Counted from the stretch's first letter, positions 21,171 through 33,310 are shown. The stretch: 64,000 bases of DNA from Russula earlei (GCA_025769875.1 JAGFNK010000066.1:1-64000); one strand, 5' to 3'. The notes: generated from the sequence alone by a model not told the origin. Numbers and translations: made by a program.

Positions 21171-23023
21171 ATGTCCCGCATCCCTGACCTCCCCGGAAAT
21201 CCCATCCCAAAGAACTCGGATCAGGATCGCTGGCTCCGAAAGCACGTTGGGACCTTGTGCGGCCTCAATCATGACCGGTGAATACTCTCTCCTCCACCCT
21301 GCAAAAGGACGTGCCGTGGCCGGCCTGGCTCATTCTCCTCTGCAGTTTTCCAGGATCACAACCAGTCAGCTTCAGTACCACAGACCTCGATAGGCTCGAA
21401 CGTGAGGAGTGAGTGCCCCTTGTCGTGGAGACTCTTTCGTGAGCTGACTAACAGTTCACAGCTACTGGGTTTGCGAAAAGTCGGATGGAGTCCGAGTGCT
21501 GCTTGTTGTCCTCACCAACCTAGAAACGATCGAGCAGATGGTTTTCATCGTGTGTCCATGACATTCTCCCAATCTTTTCTTTGCCTCTCATTATACTCTA
21601 GGTCGACCGGCACAATGTATACAGGGAGATTTCCGGTCTCTTCTTTCCCCATCATGAACGCCCAGAGCGGCCTCTGCGTAGCACTATTATCGACGCAGAG
21701 CTGGTAGTTGATGTCGACCCTCGGACAAAGCGCGTATGTCGTATTTTCAGGATTCCTTACGGGTCTTGGAATGGATGACTCATTCCTCCGGCAGGAAACT
21801 TTACGCTTACTTTGTTTTGATTGCCTCGTCGCGGACAACCAGAACGTTATGTCCAAGACGCTCGACAAAAGATATTGGGTAGGCCGCGTCCTTTGGCCTT
21901 TGGGTCTTTTGACGTATGCTATCTCTCCAGAGGTTGAAGGAAGTATTCTTCAAGCCATACACGAGAATGCTTCGTGACCACCCCCACATGATAGGGAGCC
22001 AGCCATTTGAGTGTGTTTGATTCCTAGTCTCTACTTTTCACCCCTTTCTAATATTTTTCTAGCATTCAGGTGAAGGAGGTCGGCTTTTCGTATTCGATCG
22101 ACAAAGTCTTTCTCGACATAAACAACCTACAGCACCGCAACGACGGACTGATCTACACTTCTGTTTCGACACCTTATGTACCCGGGACAGATAGGAACCT
22201 GTCTGTTGTCTTTTTTTTTGATGGAACCCTCCTCATGCTTCTTCTCGCTTCAAATAGACTCAAGTGGAAACCCCCGTCCGAGAATTCGATCGACTTCAGG
22301 CTCGTTTTACGCTTCCCACCACTGTCTGGATCTCCGACCCAGCCGGACTTACATGCAAAGCCCGTCTTTGCACTCCACGTTTGGTGTGGGGGTGAGGGTG
22401 CGAACGCAAAGTATGAACACTGGGATACAATGCACGTGAGTGACGATGAGTGGGAAAGGTATGTCGCGAGTCGCAGGCAACTCTTCCCGAAACGGATGAG
22501 TAATCGCATTATCTCCTAGTATGAAGGCAAGCGAGGAACAAGTCGATGACCGCATCGTCGAAGTATGCTGGGATCCTGTCACCGAACATTGGCGTTTGAT
22601 GCGCTTCCGCGATGACAAGCCCCAAGGCAATCATCGTTCCGTGGTAGAGAATGTTATTCAAAGCATCGCCGGCGGCGTCGAAAAGGAAGGGGTGGGTTCT
22701 ACTCTCCTGAATCACGTCAGTGCGGGTGAACCTGATCAGCAAAATTCCATTAGCTGCTTGCCCGATCTGCCACGATAAAAAATGCGTGGAAAGCGCGACA
22801 TGGTCAGCCCGTACAGCAACCACCACCACCACCACCACTACCATTTCCTCCAACGCATTACAGCAATGGACCGCAGTCACATCCGCCGCCGTCCTTTCCT
22901 CCGCATTCCCGGCCCCTCTTAAGGGACGACTTGACCCCCTTACCTTTACGCTATGGGCCACTAGCACCGTCACCCTGGAGCAAGGTATCAGGACCAACGG
23001 TCATTGCGGGCGTGTTTCGTTGA
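21171..23023 (+). CDS. CEG1: mRNA capping enzyme, guanylyltransferase subunit
   Basis: Adds GMP to the 5' end of nascent RNA polymerase II transcripts. The first exon is MSRIPDLPGNPIPKNSDQD. After an intron the catalytic lysine motif reads YWVCEKSDGVRVLL (KxDG). Further nucleotidyltransferase motifs are STIIDAELVVD, LLCFDCLVAD, HRNDGLIYT and LKWKPPSENSIDF. The OB-fold part has HVWCGGEG and DDRIVEVCWDP. The last exon ends in an unusual Pro/Gln-rich tail of about 80 residues encoded partly by CCA repeats, and stops at 23021-23023. About nine introns fit in phase. No frame break. Confidence 0.94.
22819..22845 (+). repeat. (CCA)n trinucleotide run inside the capping-enzyme gene
   Basis: A run of about eight near-perfect CCA triplets encodes a short polyproline stretch in the C-terminal tail. 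Its length probably varies between strains. Confidence 0.7.
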
Positions 23024-23961
23024 CAAAAAACAAACGCAATTCTTTACACTCTGCGTTGACATGTGCATCGCATTGTTCGTCAAAGGGATTCACCTGGGCC
23101 TTTCGCCGGACGGGCAGGCACCCACGACTATCTCCATGGGGCCTCTTGTTCGCCGGTAATTGGTAACATGAGGCAACTGTGGTATTTTATTGTCGCGTTT
23201 TTCACGCACGGGGCAATCCAAGAATAAGGTCGCTCGAACAAAATTACAACGTGTTTTAGAGCCAAGTTCGGTACAGAGACATCACTTTGGGAAAGCGAGT
23301 ACGACTAGGATGCTTTGTATGCTCTGCACAATAGTATGATGATACCAGGGATGCACGTCGCAACAAGATATCGACGCGCGCTCGAGAGCGAGATTAGGAA
23401 GATGGGATGGGCAAGACAAGGTATGATGAAGGAGTGAATGGGCGTCTAAGGCGTACAAAAAGGTGCTGCGTAGACGTCGACAGTGAAAAGCATGTAAAAA
23501 ACAAGGGAGAAGCCGCAGTTGTCAGCGAGACGAGTCAACGGGATGCAAGCAAGAGTAAGATGAGACAATGATGCATGGAAGGAAAGCAGGGTATCGGACG
23601 CAACGGTCGTCCGTCAGAAGACAAGTACAAGTCGTAAAATGCAGGCATGACAGTCATTAGCAAACCAATCAAAACACTCGGGTAAATGCAAGCAAAAAAA
23701 GAGGTAGATGGCGTGCCTAATGAATGGAAGAGGAGGATGACGAGAGAACGGGGACCTTTTGCCGCCCATTGTAAGAAGACGATACTCGTCGTAGACTTCG
23801 TTAATCGGGTACGAGAACCGAGGTGAGCGTCTTCGTGTGATTTTGGTGTTTCTTTTTTTTGTTGGGAGGGGTTAGAGAGGATGCGCAAATATAGAGAAGG
23901 GGATACCGCAAGACATTTGAGTACGATATAGCGGAGGTATCTCAGGAGATCGGGACGGTGC
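23024..23961. other. Convergent intergenic region, 0.94 kb
   Basis: Between the 3' ends of the capping-enzyme gene and the next minus-strand gene. No conserved frame, RNA gene or repeat could be recognised. The region is purine-rich on the plus strand from 23400 on. Confidence 0.45.
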
Positions 23962-24889
23962 TCAGGCGAAGAGATCGTCGTGATACATAAAGTCGTTCAG
24001 GCCACCTTGTCCGGGAAAGACGTGTTTCGAGGCGACGGCCAGCGGGACCGCGTCGAGGGACGTGAGGGGCATGCGGAGGAATGGCATCTCTGGTCCCGGG
24101 TCCGCGAAACCCATGCCAGCGAAGGACAGGCGTTCGATGGGAGTGCGCAGGACCTCCGGGGTCGACTCGAGGGAAGACGCGGAGGACTCGGACGCGGTGC
24201 GCCGCGTGGGGGTGCGGGGCCCCGCCGCCAAAGACGCCAGTTGCCCGAACAAGTAAGACTGTTTCGGAGGACAGAGCGTTTGAGAAAATAGGTGGGGTCG
24301 AAGGGAAAAAGTTGGGTGAGCAGGCGCCCGTGAAGAAGTGGGGGGCAAAATTGCGATTGAGAGCATTTACCTGAGGTGAGTACCCGAGGGTGAGGAGGCG
24401 GTGTTGCAGCTGACCCTGACCCTCTGACGTGACCGGGGTCGAGGGACGCTCGGGCCCGGACTCGATGCCGCTGGCGCTGGCGCTGGCGTCGGTGTCGGCG
24501 CTCTCGCCGCGATCTGCGGCGAGGAGACCTGGGATCGGGATCGCGTTTCGGGCGGGAGTGGGTGCTGCTCTTGCTGCTGCTGCCCCGGAATCCGCGGGAT
24601 CGGACGCGGACGCCGAGTTCTCCTCGCCGCCACCGACGTCCCTCTCCTCCCCCCCCTCCTCGTCCTCGTCTTCCTCGCCCTCGCCGCCAGGCTCGCGCTG
24701 TCCATCGGCGACGCGCCACCAATCAATGTCCGCGAGGACCTTGCGGGCGGACACGTCAGACCCTGAGGATCGACGGTGATAGCCGCCGTGCGGATGGTGG
24801 TGGTGGCGGTGGGAACGCGAGCCGGGGAGGGTTGGGTATGGCGATGCCCTCACGGAGGGGGTGGAGAAGGCGCGGCGAAGAGAAGGCAT
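23962..24889 (-). CDS. Hypothetical acidic/low-complexity protein with conserved-looking ends
   Basis: Two exons joined by an intron of about 115 nt (acceptor near 24258) give about 270 aa. The N-terminus is basic (MPSLRRAFSTPSVRAS, then a His/Arg patch) and includes VLADIDWWRVADGQ. The middle is acidic with Ala/Ser/Gly runs. The C-terminus is ordered-looking: SYLFGQLASLAAG, MPFLRMPLTSLDAVPLAVAS and GLNDFMYHDDLFA, ending at 23962-23964. I recall similar uncharacterised proteins in Agaricomycetes but no function. The gene is very GC-rich, which produces several long false ORFs in other frames. Confidence 0.6.
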
Positions 24890-25763
24890 GATGAAGGAGG
24901 AGGAGAGGGGCTCGAGAGAGAGAGAGAGCCGTCAGTGGGGGGCGCTGTCACGTAGGGATAGTGAATTTATAGTCCCTTTAATTTGATTGACACCAGGTAC
25001 AAGTACACGACAGGACCTCTCGACTCCCATGATCGCTCACTTGTCCCCCTCACCCCGCGCGCATCGACCAGAGCAGGCGCAAGCAAAGCTGCGCGCATGG
25101 AACCAGTGTGTGTCGTGTCTTACATTTACATCCATGTCAATGTCTACCTACATTCCGCACGGCTCGATTGAAACACGTACCTCCCACGTACTTCCAAGAT
25201 TATATCAGGTTCCGAACGTTCGGGTCTGTCTAGCGACGGCAGCACGTCCCTACATGACTGATTTTCCGCGGGCGGTAGGGTAGGCACATGGACCGTCATG
25301 ATGTTCATTTTCCTTTTCGCTCGGTTCCCGACCTCGGTGCAGCACAACGTCAGAGTGATTGAGAATCTCTCTCCTGTTGTGTATGCCTTCTTGCTATCCG
25401 CGGTCGTATCACAGAACGAAACGCGTCTGCCGAACGTAAGAATGTCATAGCTACTCGTAGATTTCCCAGTCCCTTGTGCGTAATTTCACGTCTTGCTTGT
25501 CGCATGGAGCGCCGAATCAGGTGATGGAAGCGGGGGCGCTGTCATATTACAGTCTGGTCAGGCTATGGACTACGTAGTCCTCGTTCGTGGTGCGCGGGCG
25601 AGGCATCAAGTCGTCTGTTATGACAACCCAAGTACTCAAGTAGTCTCGCCGCAGTGTTTCATATCATGGTGACAATTAAGAACAAATAAGAAAGATAAAA
25701 TAAAACGACGAGCTTTACCTACCCCTTCGTGGATGCTCCCGCACCATCACCGTGAAAACCTAA
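24890..25763. other. Divergent intergenic region, 0.87 kb
   Basis: Upstream of both flanking genes. A GA-rich stretch lies just above the minus-strand start (24893-24930) and an A-rich stretch (25675-25705) just above guanine deaminase. No coding frame is supported. Confidence 0.45.
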
Positions 25764-27621
25764 ATGTCACAGTCTGAAACGGGTACAATCTTCTACGGGC
25801 CTATCGTCAATCCAAAGTCCCTTTCCTCCTTCCAGACCTTGCCACGCTGTCTGGTTGCCGTCGGTCCATCTGGAGAGATTGATTGGATCGAAGAAGACGT
25901 CCCGAAACGCGCTCTCCAGGACATCCTTGCTCAACACAGATCCCTCGACGTACCCCTTCTCACTCTTAAACATGGAGAATTCCTCCTTCCGGGCTTCGTG
26001 GATACCCACACAGTGCGCACGCTTCTCCTTGAAATGTGCGCGGGCGCGCGCCCTGCTCACCGATCACCGCATCGCTCCTGGTAGCACGCACCTCAAGTTC
26101 CGAATATCGGCAGGTGAGAGCCGGTGTTTGGGTTCGTTCTGCCGTGACGCTCACGCACTCGCATACCGCTAGCGGCCAGCAGTACGAATTGCTTGATTGG
26201 TTACATGAAGTAACGTTCCCCATGGAAGCTCGATTCGGCGACGTGGATTTTGCTCGGCGAGCATATAGCTTGATAGTCAAACGAATCATCGACTCTGGGG
26301 TGCTCCGACGTCCATTTTCCCTTTCCGGAATGTTAAAGCTCACAACTCTCGTGCTATAGACAACGACCTGTTGCTATTATGGAACGTTACACCTCGAAGC
26401 TACAACGATACTTGCGGAAATAGTCAACGGTTACGGTAGGTTGTGTTCCAACTTCCTTCTCTGAGCGCATCAGCTTATCGTCGTAACCAAGGCCAACGTG
26501 CCTTTGTTGGGGTGCGTAATCTGCCCGGCGCTCTCACAACCGCGGGGCTGCGCAGAGAAACTCACATGGATCGTTAGAAATGTAATATGGATCGCAATTC
26601 GCCCGAACACTACGTGGAACCGTCAGTTTCCGAGTCCATCGATGCAACGCTTTGCCTTATCTCTCGTATTCGCTCCCTTCCTCAGCCGCGGCTCGTTGAG
26701 CCCGTGCTAACACCCCGATTCGCGATTTCGTGCACGAGTGACCTCATGTACCAGCTAGGTGACATAGCCCGCGCTGACCCTTCGCTCCGCATCCAGACAC
26801 ATATGTCTGAGAATCTGGGGGAAGTACGAAAGACGCTCGACCTCTTCCCCACAGCTTCTTCCTACGCCGACGTGTACGACAAGCATGGACTACTCGGCCA
26901 ACGCACAATCCTCGCGCATGCAATCCATCTGGAGCAAGACGAGGTCGTCTTGGTAAAGGAGAGGGGTGCCGGCGTGAGCCATTGTCCAGCAAGCAATTTC
27001 AACCTGCGCAGCGGAGTATGTCCAGTCGGGAAGCTTCTTGATCATGGAATAAAGGTCATTGGTTTTATTCTGTCCAGCCGTGGATTTCTGAGTAATCCGT
27101 GGTGTCCACCGCAGGTTGGCCTTGGCTCAGATGTCTCGGGCGGTTTCTCTCCTTCCATTCTCACCGCAATACAGCAAGCCTCCATTGCGTCGAAAGTTCT
27201 GGCAATGCAAGCCCCCATTGCATCGTCAGGCCCAACTCGATACGCAGGTCACCACCTTCCTCTCGCGACGCTGTTGCATCTTGCAACGCTGGGCGGCGCA
27301 CAAGTCTGCGGTTTGGAGAATCGCATAGGGTCGTTTGCTCCAGGAAAGGCCTTTGACGCTCTGCTGGTCAGCGTTCGTGGTGATGCGGCTAACCCGGGTC
27401 TCTGGGGTGTTGATCTTGTCAAAGAGCTTCACGCAGAACCAGCCGATAAAGAACAGCTGGATACGTGGTTAGAACGATTCCTTTTCACTGGAGATGATCG
27501 GAATATAAAGAGAGTATATGTACAGGGACGATGGATTGGGGGAGCTGAACACGATCCTTGTGGTCCAGGTAGAAGCAGTCTCGTTACTGATGTTGTACAG
27601 TCTATGCTTTACGATATGTAG
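25764..27621 (+). CDS. GUD1: Guanine deaminase
   Basis: Zinc amidohydrolase converting guanine to xanthine in purine salvage. Exon 1 ends GEFLLPGFVDTHT and the next exon begins HAPQVPNIG, completing the HxH metal site across an intron. Later exons give QYELLDWLHEVTFPMEARF, TTTCCYYGTLHLEATT, IQTHMSENLGEV, TILAHAIHLEQDE, GVSHCPASNFNL and VGLGSDVSGGFSPS. The last two are the conserved SHCPxSN and SDVSGG motifs. The C-terminal exon includes GSFAPGKAFDALLV. Seven introns fit in phase. The stop at 27619-27621 is only 9 bp from the stop of the convergent ATG15 gene. Confidence 0.94.
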
Positions 27622-27630
27622 ATCACACCA

Positions 27631-29038
27631 TCACGCCATGGACGAAAGCGTCCTGTCCTCGAAATCGCCAAACTCCCATTTATAACAATCCTGAATATTA
27701 CGCGCAGTCAGTCCGCGGAGATTTAAGGCCATTACTAGATGGTGTTCTCACTATGCAATCACTTTCTTCGACTGCCAGCGGAACGTCTCGGCCTTCTTCC
27801 CACTCGTGTTCTCTTTCCAGGACATTTAGGATAAGTTCCTTGATCGGATGGTTCTTCACCGAGACATGCCAGCCTAGCTTACCCACTGTGTCGTAAACGA
27901 TGCTTTTGCCCAAATGGCATCGCGTCTCTAAAGCATAGCCCGCCGAAGTACAGGGAGAACCAAAGCCGGTACACGCGCCTTGGGGTATTGGGTCCGCATT
28001 ATGATAGACATGAGTGACCGGAGAGAGGGGCAGGCCGGAAACGTTTGACAGTGGCGGCATGGGGAGACGTAAGCGGTGCGCAGCGAGGCGCTCGCCTGGA
28101 GATCCAAAGGCGACAGCCGGGAAGCCGAATGTCGTACCCAACAAGGATGCGAGCGCCCCGCCCAGGGAGTGGCCGACCAGCCACACATTGGCATTCGGAT
28201 ACATGAGGGTGAGGTTCTTGACCAGGTTCTTTGGAGACGGGTGAGTAGATACGAGAGGATGGCTCGGACGGACGGAATCTCGATACACACCATTCCAACG
28301 GAATAGAACAAGCTGTCCTCGATGAGTGCCTTGGTCAAGCACTTGTTGTCGCAGGTCCAGTGTCCGGAGAAGCAATCGCAGACGGTTGAGAAGACCCACG
28401 AGAAGTCCACGCGGGCGCAACAACACGAGAAGAGAAGGTTGTCGTTATACTTGTCCTTCTTGGACGTCGGCCCCTGAAGCGTTGTGCCCTTTATTGAGAG
28501 GATGGCCGTATTGTTGTCGGAAGACAAGAAGACATGTCCACGAAAGCCTATTTTACAATCTTCCCAGCCGAAAGGAAAGCTCTTGGATGACCGGCGCGAT
28601 TAAGTCATGGGTGCGCAAGCCGAGGCAATGACGACTTACTAAATTCCAGGCGGAATCGACGTCATACCAATTCTTTTGACCTGGTAGAGCGTAGGCATTG
28701 CCGCTTATGCGAGCGAGCTGGGAGAGCGTGTGTCTGTCCTCGATGTCAGGTCCCAGAGATTCGGTGGGATCCCATGGCGCGTTATGTACGCCCTGCAGAG
28801 ATCTGGGGCGGTAAATCGTGGTCGGGACCGCCCTCAAGGTCCATGAAGGCACGGGAGTGTCCGGCAACGACGTGATGGGGTGAAATGAGGCTTGAGTGCT
28901 TGGGCCATGACCGGCATGACTGTAATGATGCGTTGGTCTAAGCACGACCGGAACAGAATGTGGCTTCGCATCAACAGCGGTTGCTGCTGCTACCAGAGCG
29001 ATCGTCAGAAGTGATTCCAGGGAGACATCAACGATCAT
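27631..29038 (-). CDS. ATG15: Autophagy phospholipase ATG15
   Basis: Vacuolar lipase that dissolves autophagic bodies. The start at 29038 gives a hydrophobic signal anchor (SLLTIALVAAATAV). Downstream: HTLSQLARISGNAYALPG, NWYDVDSAWNL, SFPFGWEDCKIGFRGHVF, then after an intron NVWLVGHSLGGALASLLG with the nucleophile GHSLGG. PIPQGACTGFGSPCTSAGYA and CHLGKSIVYD are also family-typical. The last intron (64 nt) joins ESDCI to DCYKWEFGDFED, the conserved ATG15 end; TGA lies at 27631-27633. Cys-rich segments fit a lumenal enzyme. No frame break. Confidence 0.93.
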
Positions 29039-29495
29039 GATTGTTCAGAGCAGAACTGTACATAAATTCAAGTCGGAGAGGGCGCCGAAAGTGTTCGGCT
29101 CTGTTCATCAGTCGTGGGAGCGAACAACAGTTGCAAATAATGGACATTGAAATATCGGGTGGAGCGCTCTCCTCTCTTTTCTTCTTAAGCGCGTATACAG
29201 TACCCGTTCTGCTCTTGTTACCCACGAAGAACGTGGTGATTCAGTTCGGCGCAGAGGAAAGTTTGGTTAGGCATAAGAACACACACTGTCTCTACTAATG
29301 TGCAGGGTGTGTGTCAGACCTGTCCTACACTTAATTTTTTTTTACTGTAAAAATACGAATGATGCGATGCATGTGACGCAATCAGTCACGCCGGTGAAAG
29401 CTAAAAGTCCCACACGAGCCCAACTCAGACATACCGCAACGCCGAGCGCGTCAGACCTTTCCTTGTCCATCCATTTCCCCTTCGTTTCTCTCACA
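29039..29495. other. Divergent intergenic region ATG15 / SAR1, 457 bp
   Basis: Promoter region for both genes. A CT-rich stretch (29445-29495) lies directly upstream of the SAR1 ATG. No coding frame is supported. Confidence 0.45.
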
Positions 29496-30404
29496 ATGTT
29501 TATCGTCAACTGGTTCTGGGACATCCTGGCTCAATTGGGTGAGCAGCCTTCTTTCCGCGCCTTCGCTGTCACACTCAAAACCCCCTCGCAAGGGCTGTTG
29601 CATAAGAACGCCAAGATCCTCTTCCTGGGCTTGGACAATGCCGGAAAGACGGTACGCCTATAATGACAACATCATCTCTCTTTTGCTTTCAATGGACCGG
29701 GTCACCCAGACACTTCTGCACATGCTCAAGAACGACAGATTGGCCACCCTCCAGCCCACTCTTCACCCCAGTCAGTTTATTTACGTCCACGTTTCTTTGG
29801 CCTGGCTTCCTTACTTTCTCCGTTTCTAGCCTCGGAGGAGTTGGCAATCGGCAACGTAAAGTTCACTACATATGACTTGGGTGGCCATCAGCAAGGTGCG
29901 TGTGCTCATTCCGATGGCAATCGTCACCTCAGCCCATCTCTTGCAGCACGCCGTCTCTGGCGTGACTATTTCCCCGAAGTGGACGGTATCGTCTTCCTCG
30001 TCGATAGCGCCGACTTTGAGCGCTTCGCCGAATCAAAGGTTGAGTTGGATGCCCTCCTTTCGATCGAGCAGCTCGCCAAGGTACCCTTCCTCGTACTGGG
30101 TAACAAGATCGATGCACCGGGTGCTGTGAGTGAGGAAGAGCTCAGGCACCATCTGGGCTTATACCAGACCACCGGCAAGGTACGTGCGTGTTTCTTCGGA
30201 CGTGTGCGCATTGTCGACTTGTGTTTTGTAGGGCAACGTGCCTTTGAGCGATATACGCCCTATCGAGATTTTCATGTGCTCAGTTGTCATGCGACAAGGC
30301 TATGGCGATGGTCGGTCTTTTCCCCCTCTTTTCGGTGTACTGATCATTGACTTGAATGAACCTCGTCATTAGGGTTCCGCTGGATCTCTCAATACGTATG
30401 TTAA
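29496..30404 (+). CDS. SAR1: SAR1, COPII-initiating small GTPase
   Basis: ER GTPase that recruits Sec23/24. The N-terminal amphipathic helix is [15 protein letters not shown]. The P-loop [12 protein letters not shown] is split by an intron before [20 protein letters not shown]. Next come [19 protein letters not shown] (switch II DxxG), [19 protein letters not shown] and the NKxD motif [18 protein letters not shown]. The end reads [18 protein letters not shown] and FRWISQYVC. Five introns fit in phase. The length matches the family (about 190 aa). Confidence 0.95.
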
Positions 30405-30699
30405 GATGACGTTGCGCTTCACGCCCACGCCCACTGACCCACGCTACAGATCTAAGGTTGCCTTATCCCTCGTCGCTGTTTCTGGAGTAGTACTCGACCT
30501 CCCTAGAACTTTGTGCTCTGAATTTAATAGCGACCCCATTCTTCGCATCTTTTGTTAGTGATTGTGATTGTGAATATTACGTTTTGCCACGTCATCACAT
30601 CGGCGCCTTTCACTGCCACAGGTGCGTTCTGCGCATCGCGCGACGCGGTACCGCCGTGCTGTGTGACACGTCCTGCTGATTGCGGCGACGACCTTGCTC

Positions 30700-32443
30700 A
30701 TGGGCCATGTTATCAAGTCAAAGCTCGTCGTTTCCATCATCACCTCAATTAGAGCAGTTCTTGTCTTCGCTACCTTCATTCGCGTAGTTCTAATCCTTTA
30801 TAGTGAATGGCATGACGCCCATTCGCTTGTAAAGTATACCGATGTCGACTACTTGGTTTTCACCGATGCAACTTCCTTCACCCTGACGCCCGGGCCACTC
30901 AACCATGCCCAGGGTCCGCTCGGGAGATGGTTCAATATCGGGGAGTGAGTGCTCGCATCGGTTACGTCCTTAACCAACCCCCTGACGCCTGACGCTACGT
31001 GACGACGACGATCGATCAGCCCATATCGTCGAGAGACCTACCGCTACACGCCTTTGTTGGCAATTCTTCTTGCACCCAACAAGTGGCTTCACAAATCTTT
31101 CGGGAAATACCTTTTCGCGGGATGTGACATCCTGGCGGGAATGCTGATGCACGAGCTGCTTGTCTCTACCGTCCTTCCACATTCTCATTCTCATTCCCAT
31201 CGTCGCCCTCGGCCTCGCCCTCGCGCGCCTGATGCGAGTCACGCGCCCCCTTCCCCATCCAAAAAGCGCGATGATGTGGGACCCCCACACACTCGCCCGG
31301 ATTCGGACGATGACGGCGAAGATCTGAGCCCAGCACCCATATCAGAGCACGACAGCGACGGGGAGGACGACGACAACGACACGCGTCGTCGTGCCACACT
31401 CCTGGTGGCCCTGCACCTCCTGAACCCCATCGTGATCGGCGTCTCCACCAGGGGGTCTTCGGAGTCCGTGCTGTCGTTCTTGGTGCTTCTCACGCTCTTT
31501 TGCGCGCTGCGAGGGCGGTGGGATTGGACCGCTGTCTTTCTCGGACTTTGCACGCATTGGAAGATATATCCGGTCATCTATGGCGTGTCGTGTGTCGTCG
31601 TCATTGGCATGGAACGCCGTCACGACCGTAAGAAGACCGAGGCTCGAGGGGCGTTACCCAAAATGGTCCGATACATCGATGACCTTATCAACGCCAAGAC
31701 GGTAAGATTTGCAGCAATCAGCGCGGGGACCTTCTTCGTCCTTGGCGTCCTCATGTATCTCGTGTGAGTAGATCTTCAGGTAGCCTCGATTGTCCGCCAC
31801 CTGGGCCACTAACGGCGATTTTTTTTCCCCCCTCGACTAGTTGGGGATACCCTTTCGTTCATGAGACATATCTTTACCATCTTCATCGGTTGGATCATCG
31901 ACATAACTTCTCTCCGTACTTCTATCAAATTTATCTCACCCATCCAAATATTTCAACGTCCGCAGCTGCACAGCCGTCAGTGTGGAGAGAGTTCATTCGG
32001 TCCCCCTTGACAAGTTTTCTCACCCAGCTATGTCTCTCCTTGATTTCGGGCCTTTTCTTTATTCGTACAAGACAAGATATGATCATGGGGTGGTTCGTCC
32101 AGACGGCAACATTCGTTATCTTTAACAAGGTTTGCACTTCACAGGTATGTGCACAAGGTTTACGTGAGCCGTTACGGACTGATTGATGACGTCTCGAATC
32201 CAGTATTTTCTCTGGTACATGCTGTTTCTGCCACTCATTGTCCCTCATCTATCATTGTCGTTGTCATCATTTGTCAAATATTTCGTGTGCTGGATGGGGA
32301 CACAAGTATTGTGGCTCAGCCAGGCGTACAGAGTGGAATTTTTGGGGGAGCCCATCTTCTTCCGCCTGTGGGTTTGCAGTATTATCTACGTCATTGGACA
32401 CAGTTGGGTGCTCGCGGGAATTGCAGGCAGCTACCGGCTTTAG
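30700..32443 (+). CDS. GPI14: GPI mannosyltransferase 1 (PIG-M)
   Basis: ER enzyme adding the first mannose to the GPI anchor. The start [16 protein letters not shown] enters a transmembrane helix; [17 protein letters not shown] carries the DxD motif. After an intron [15 protein letters not shown] is diagnostic. Further multi-pass segments follow: [64 protein letters not shown] and [14 protein letters not shown]. The third exon starts at about 31851 and the last at about 32202. A His/Arg/Ser/Asp-rich insertion of about 65 residues (31180-31385) interrupts the loop after the second helix pair and is absent from the textbook family core. The reading frame is intact through it. Confidence 0.93.
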
Positions 32444-32621
32444 AGAACGAAGACGTAGTGTTGATCACCATCGCGCATATCTGAGAGTTTCGACATGACG
32501 GATCTTAACGCATTTCACGTATGCTCCACTGCGACGGACAGAACCCGCGCACTTCTGGCTATATACAATGCCTTCGCTTCACGCCTGGGGGAGGGACATA
32601 TATCGTCCCCCGCGCGGCCGT

Positions 32622-33310
32622 TCAGGATAACAGCCTCGCCTCGAGGGCCCTCTTCGTCAGGCCCTCGGCGCCGTCGCGCACTTCCAAGGCCTTGGCGACG
32701 TCAACCTGGCGAAACGATTCGGGCCGGGGGGTGAGCAAGCTACTGACTGACCGCGTGATCGGTCGGTGCGTACGGCGTTCTGAAAGTCCTGCAACGCGCT
32801 CGCGTGCAGGGTCAGCAGGCTGGTCTCGCATGCCGGAGCCCAGTTGATGAGGACGAGCGGGGACGACGCTCGGCCGTCCTCGTGCACGAGGTTGTAGGAA
32901 AGCACGACGTATCGGGGCGAAGCCTCCGGAAGCTCTGCGGAGCGGGGGGGGAAAACACCCCCCAAAAAAAAAAAACCAAAAAAAAAAAAAAAAAAGCGGT
33001 CGGCACGAGCTTCTCTAAACGCGAGGCAGCTCGGGCGCGCGCTCTCGATCGATCGCGTGCCGCACTGTCAGAGTCACTTACCTTCGGCCAGGTCTTCGAG
33101 CGAGATGTTGTCGAACCTGTCCGCCTCCTCCATGATCAGTTTTTGCTTGTTGATCTTCACCACGAGCGCCGCGTTCCCCTTGTGCCGGGTGAACCTGAAC
33201 TTGCGAACGGAGTCCTTCAGTTCCTGAGGTATGTCTACGGTGTGCGACTAGGACATGTCAGGGCGGGACAAGAGTGAAGCGAAAAGGTGAACTGAGAGAG
33301 GGCGAACCAT
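32622..33310 (-). CDS. AIM7: Glia maturation factor-type ADF-homology protein (AIM7/GMF)
   Basis: Small actin regulator that debranches Arp2/3 networks. The first coding exon is only the ATG (33310-33308). A 60-nt intron then leads to SHTVDIPQELKDSVRKFRF, NAALVVKINKQKLIMEE and DNISLEDLAE. The second intron (about 33083 to 32940) contains long T runs on the coding strand. It joins ELPEASPRYVVLSYNLVHE and RASSPLVLINWAPA, then LLTLHASALQDFQNA. The last exon gives VDVAKALEVRDGAEGLTKRA and stops at 32622-32624. About 140 aa, as expected for a single ADF-H domain. Confidence 0.9.

Noticed and set aside
22509..22997. Minus-strand ORF of 162 aa with poly-Val
   Set aside because: It lies antisense to capping-enzyme exons; the poly-Val is the complement of the CCA repeat.
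23997..24722. Arg-rich minus-strand ORF of 241 aa
   Set aside because: It is an alternative frame of the GC-rich hypothetical gene 23962-24889; the composition is that of a shadow frame.
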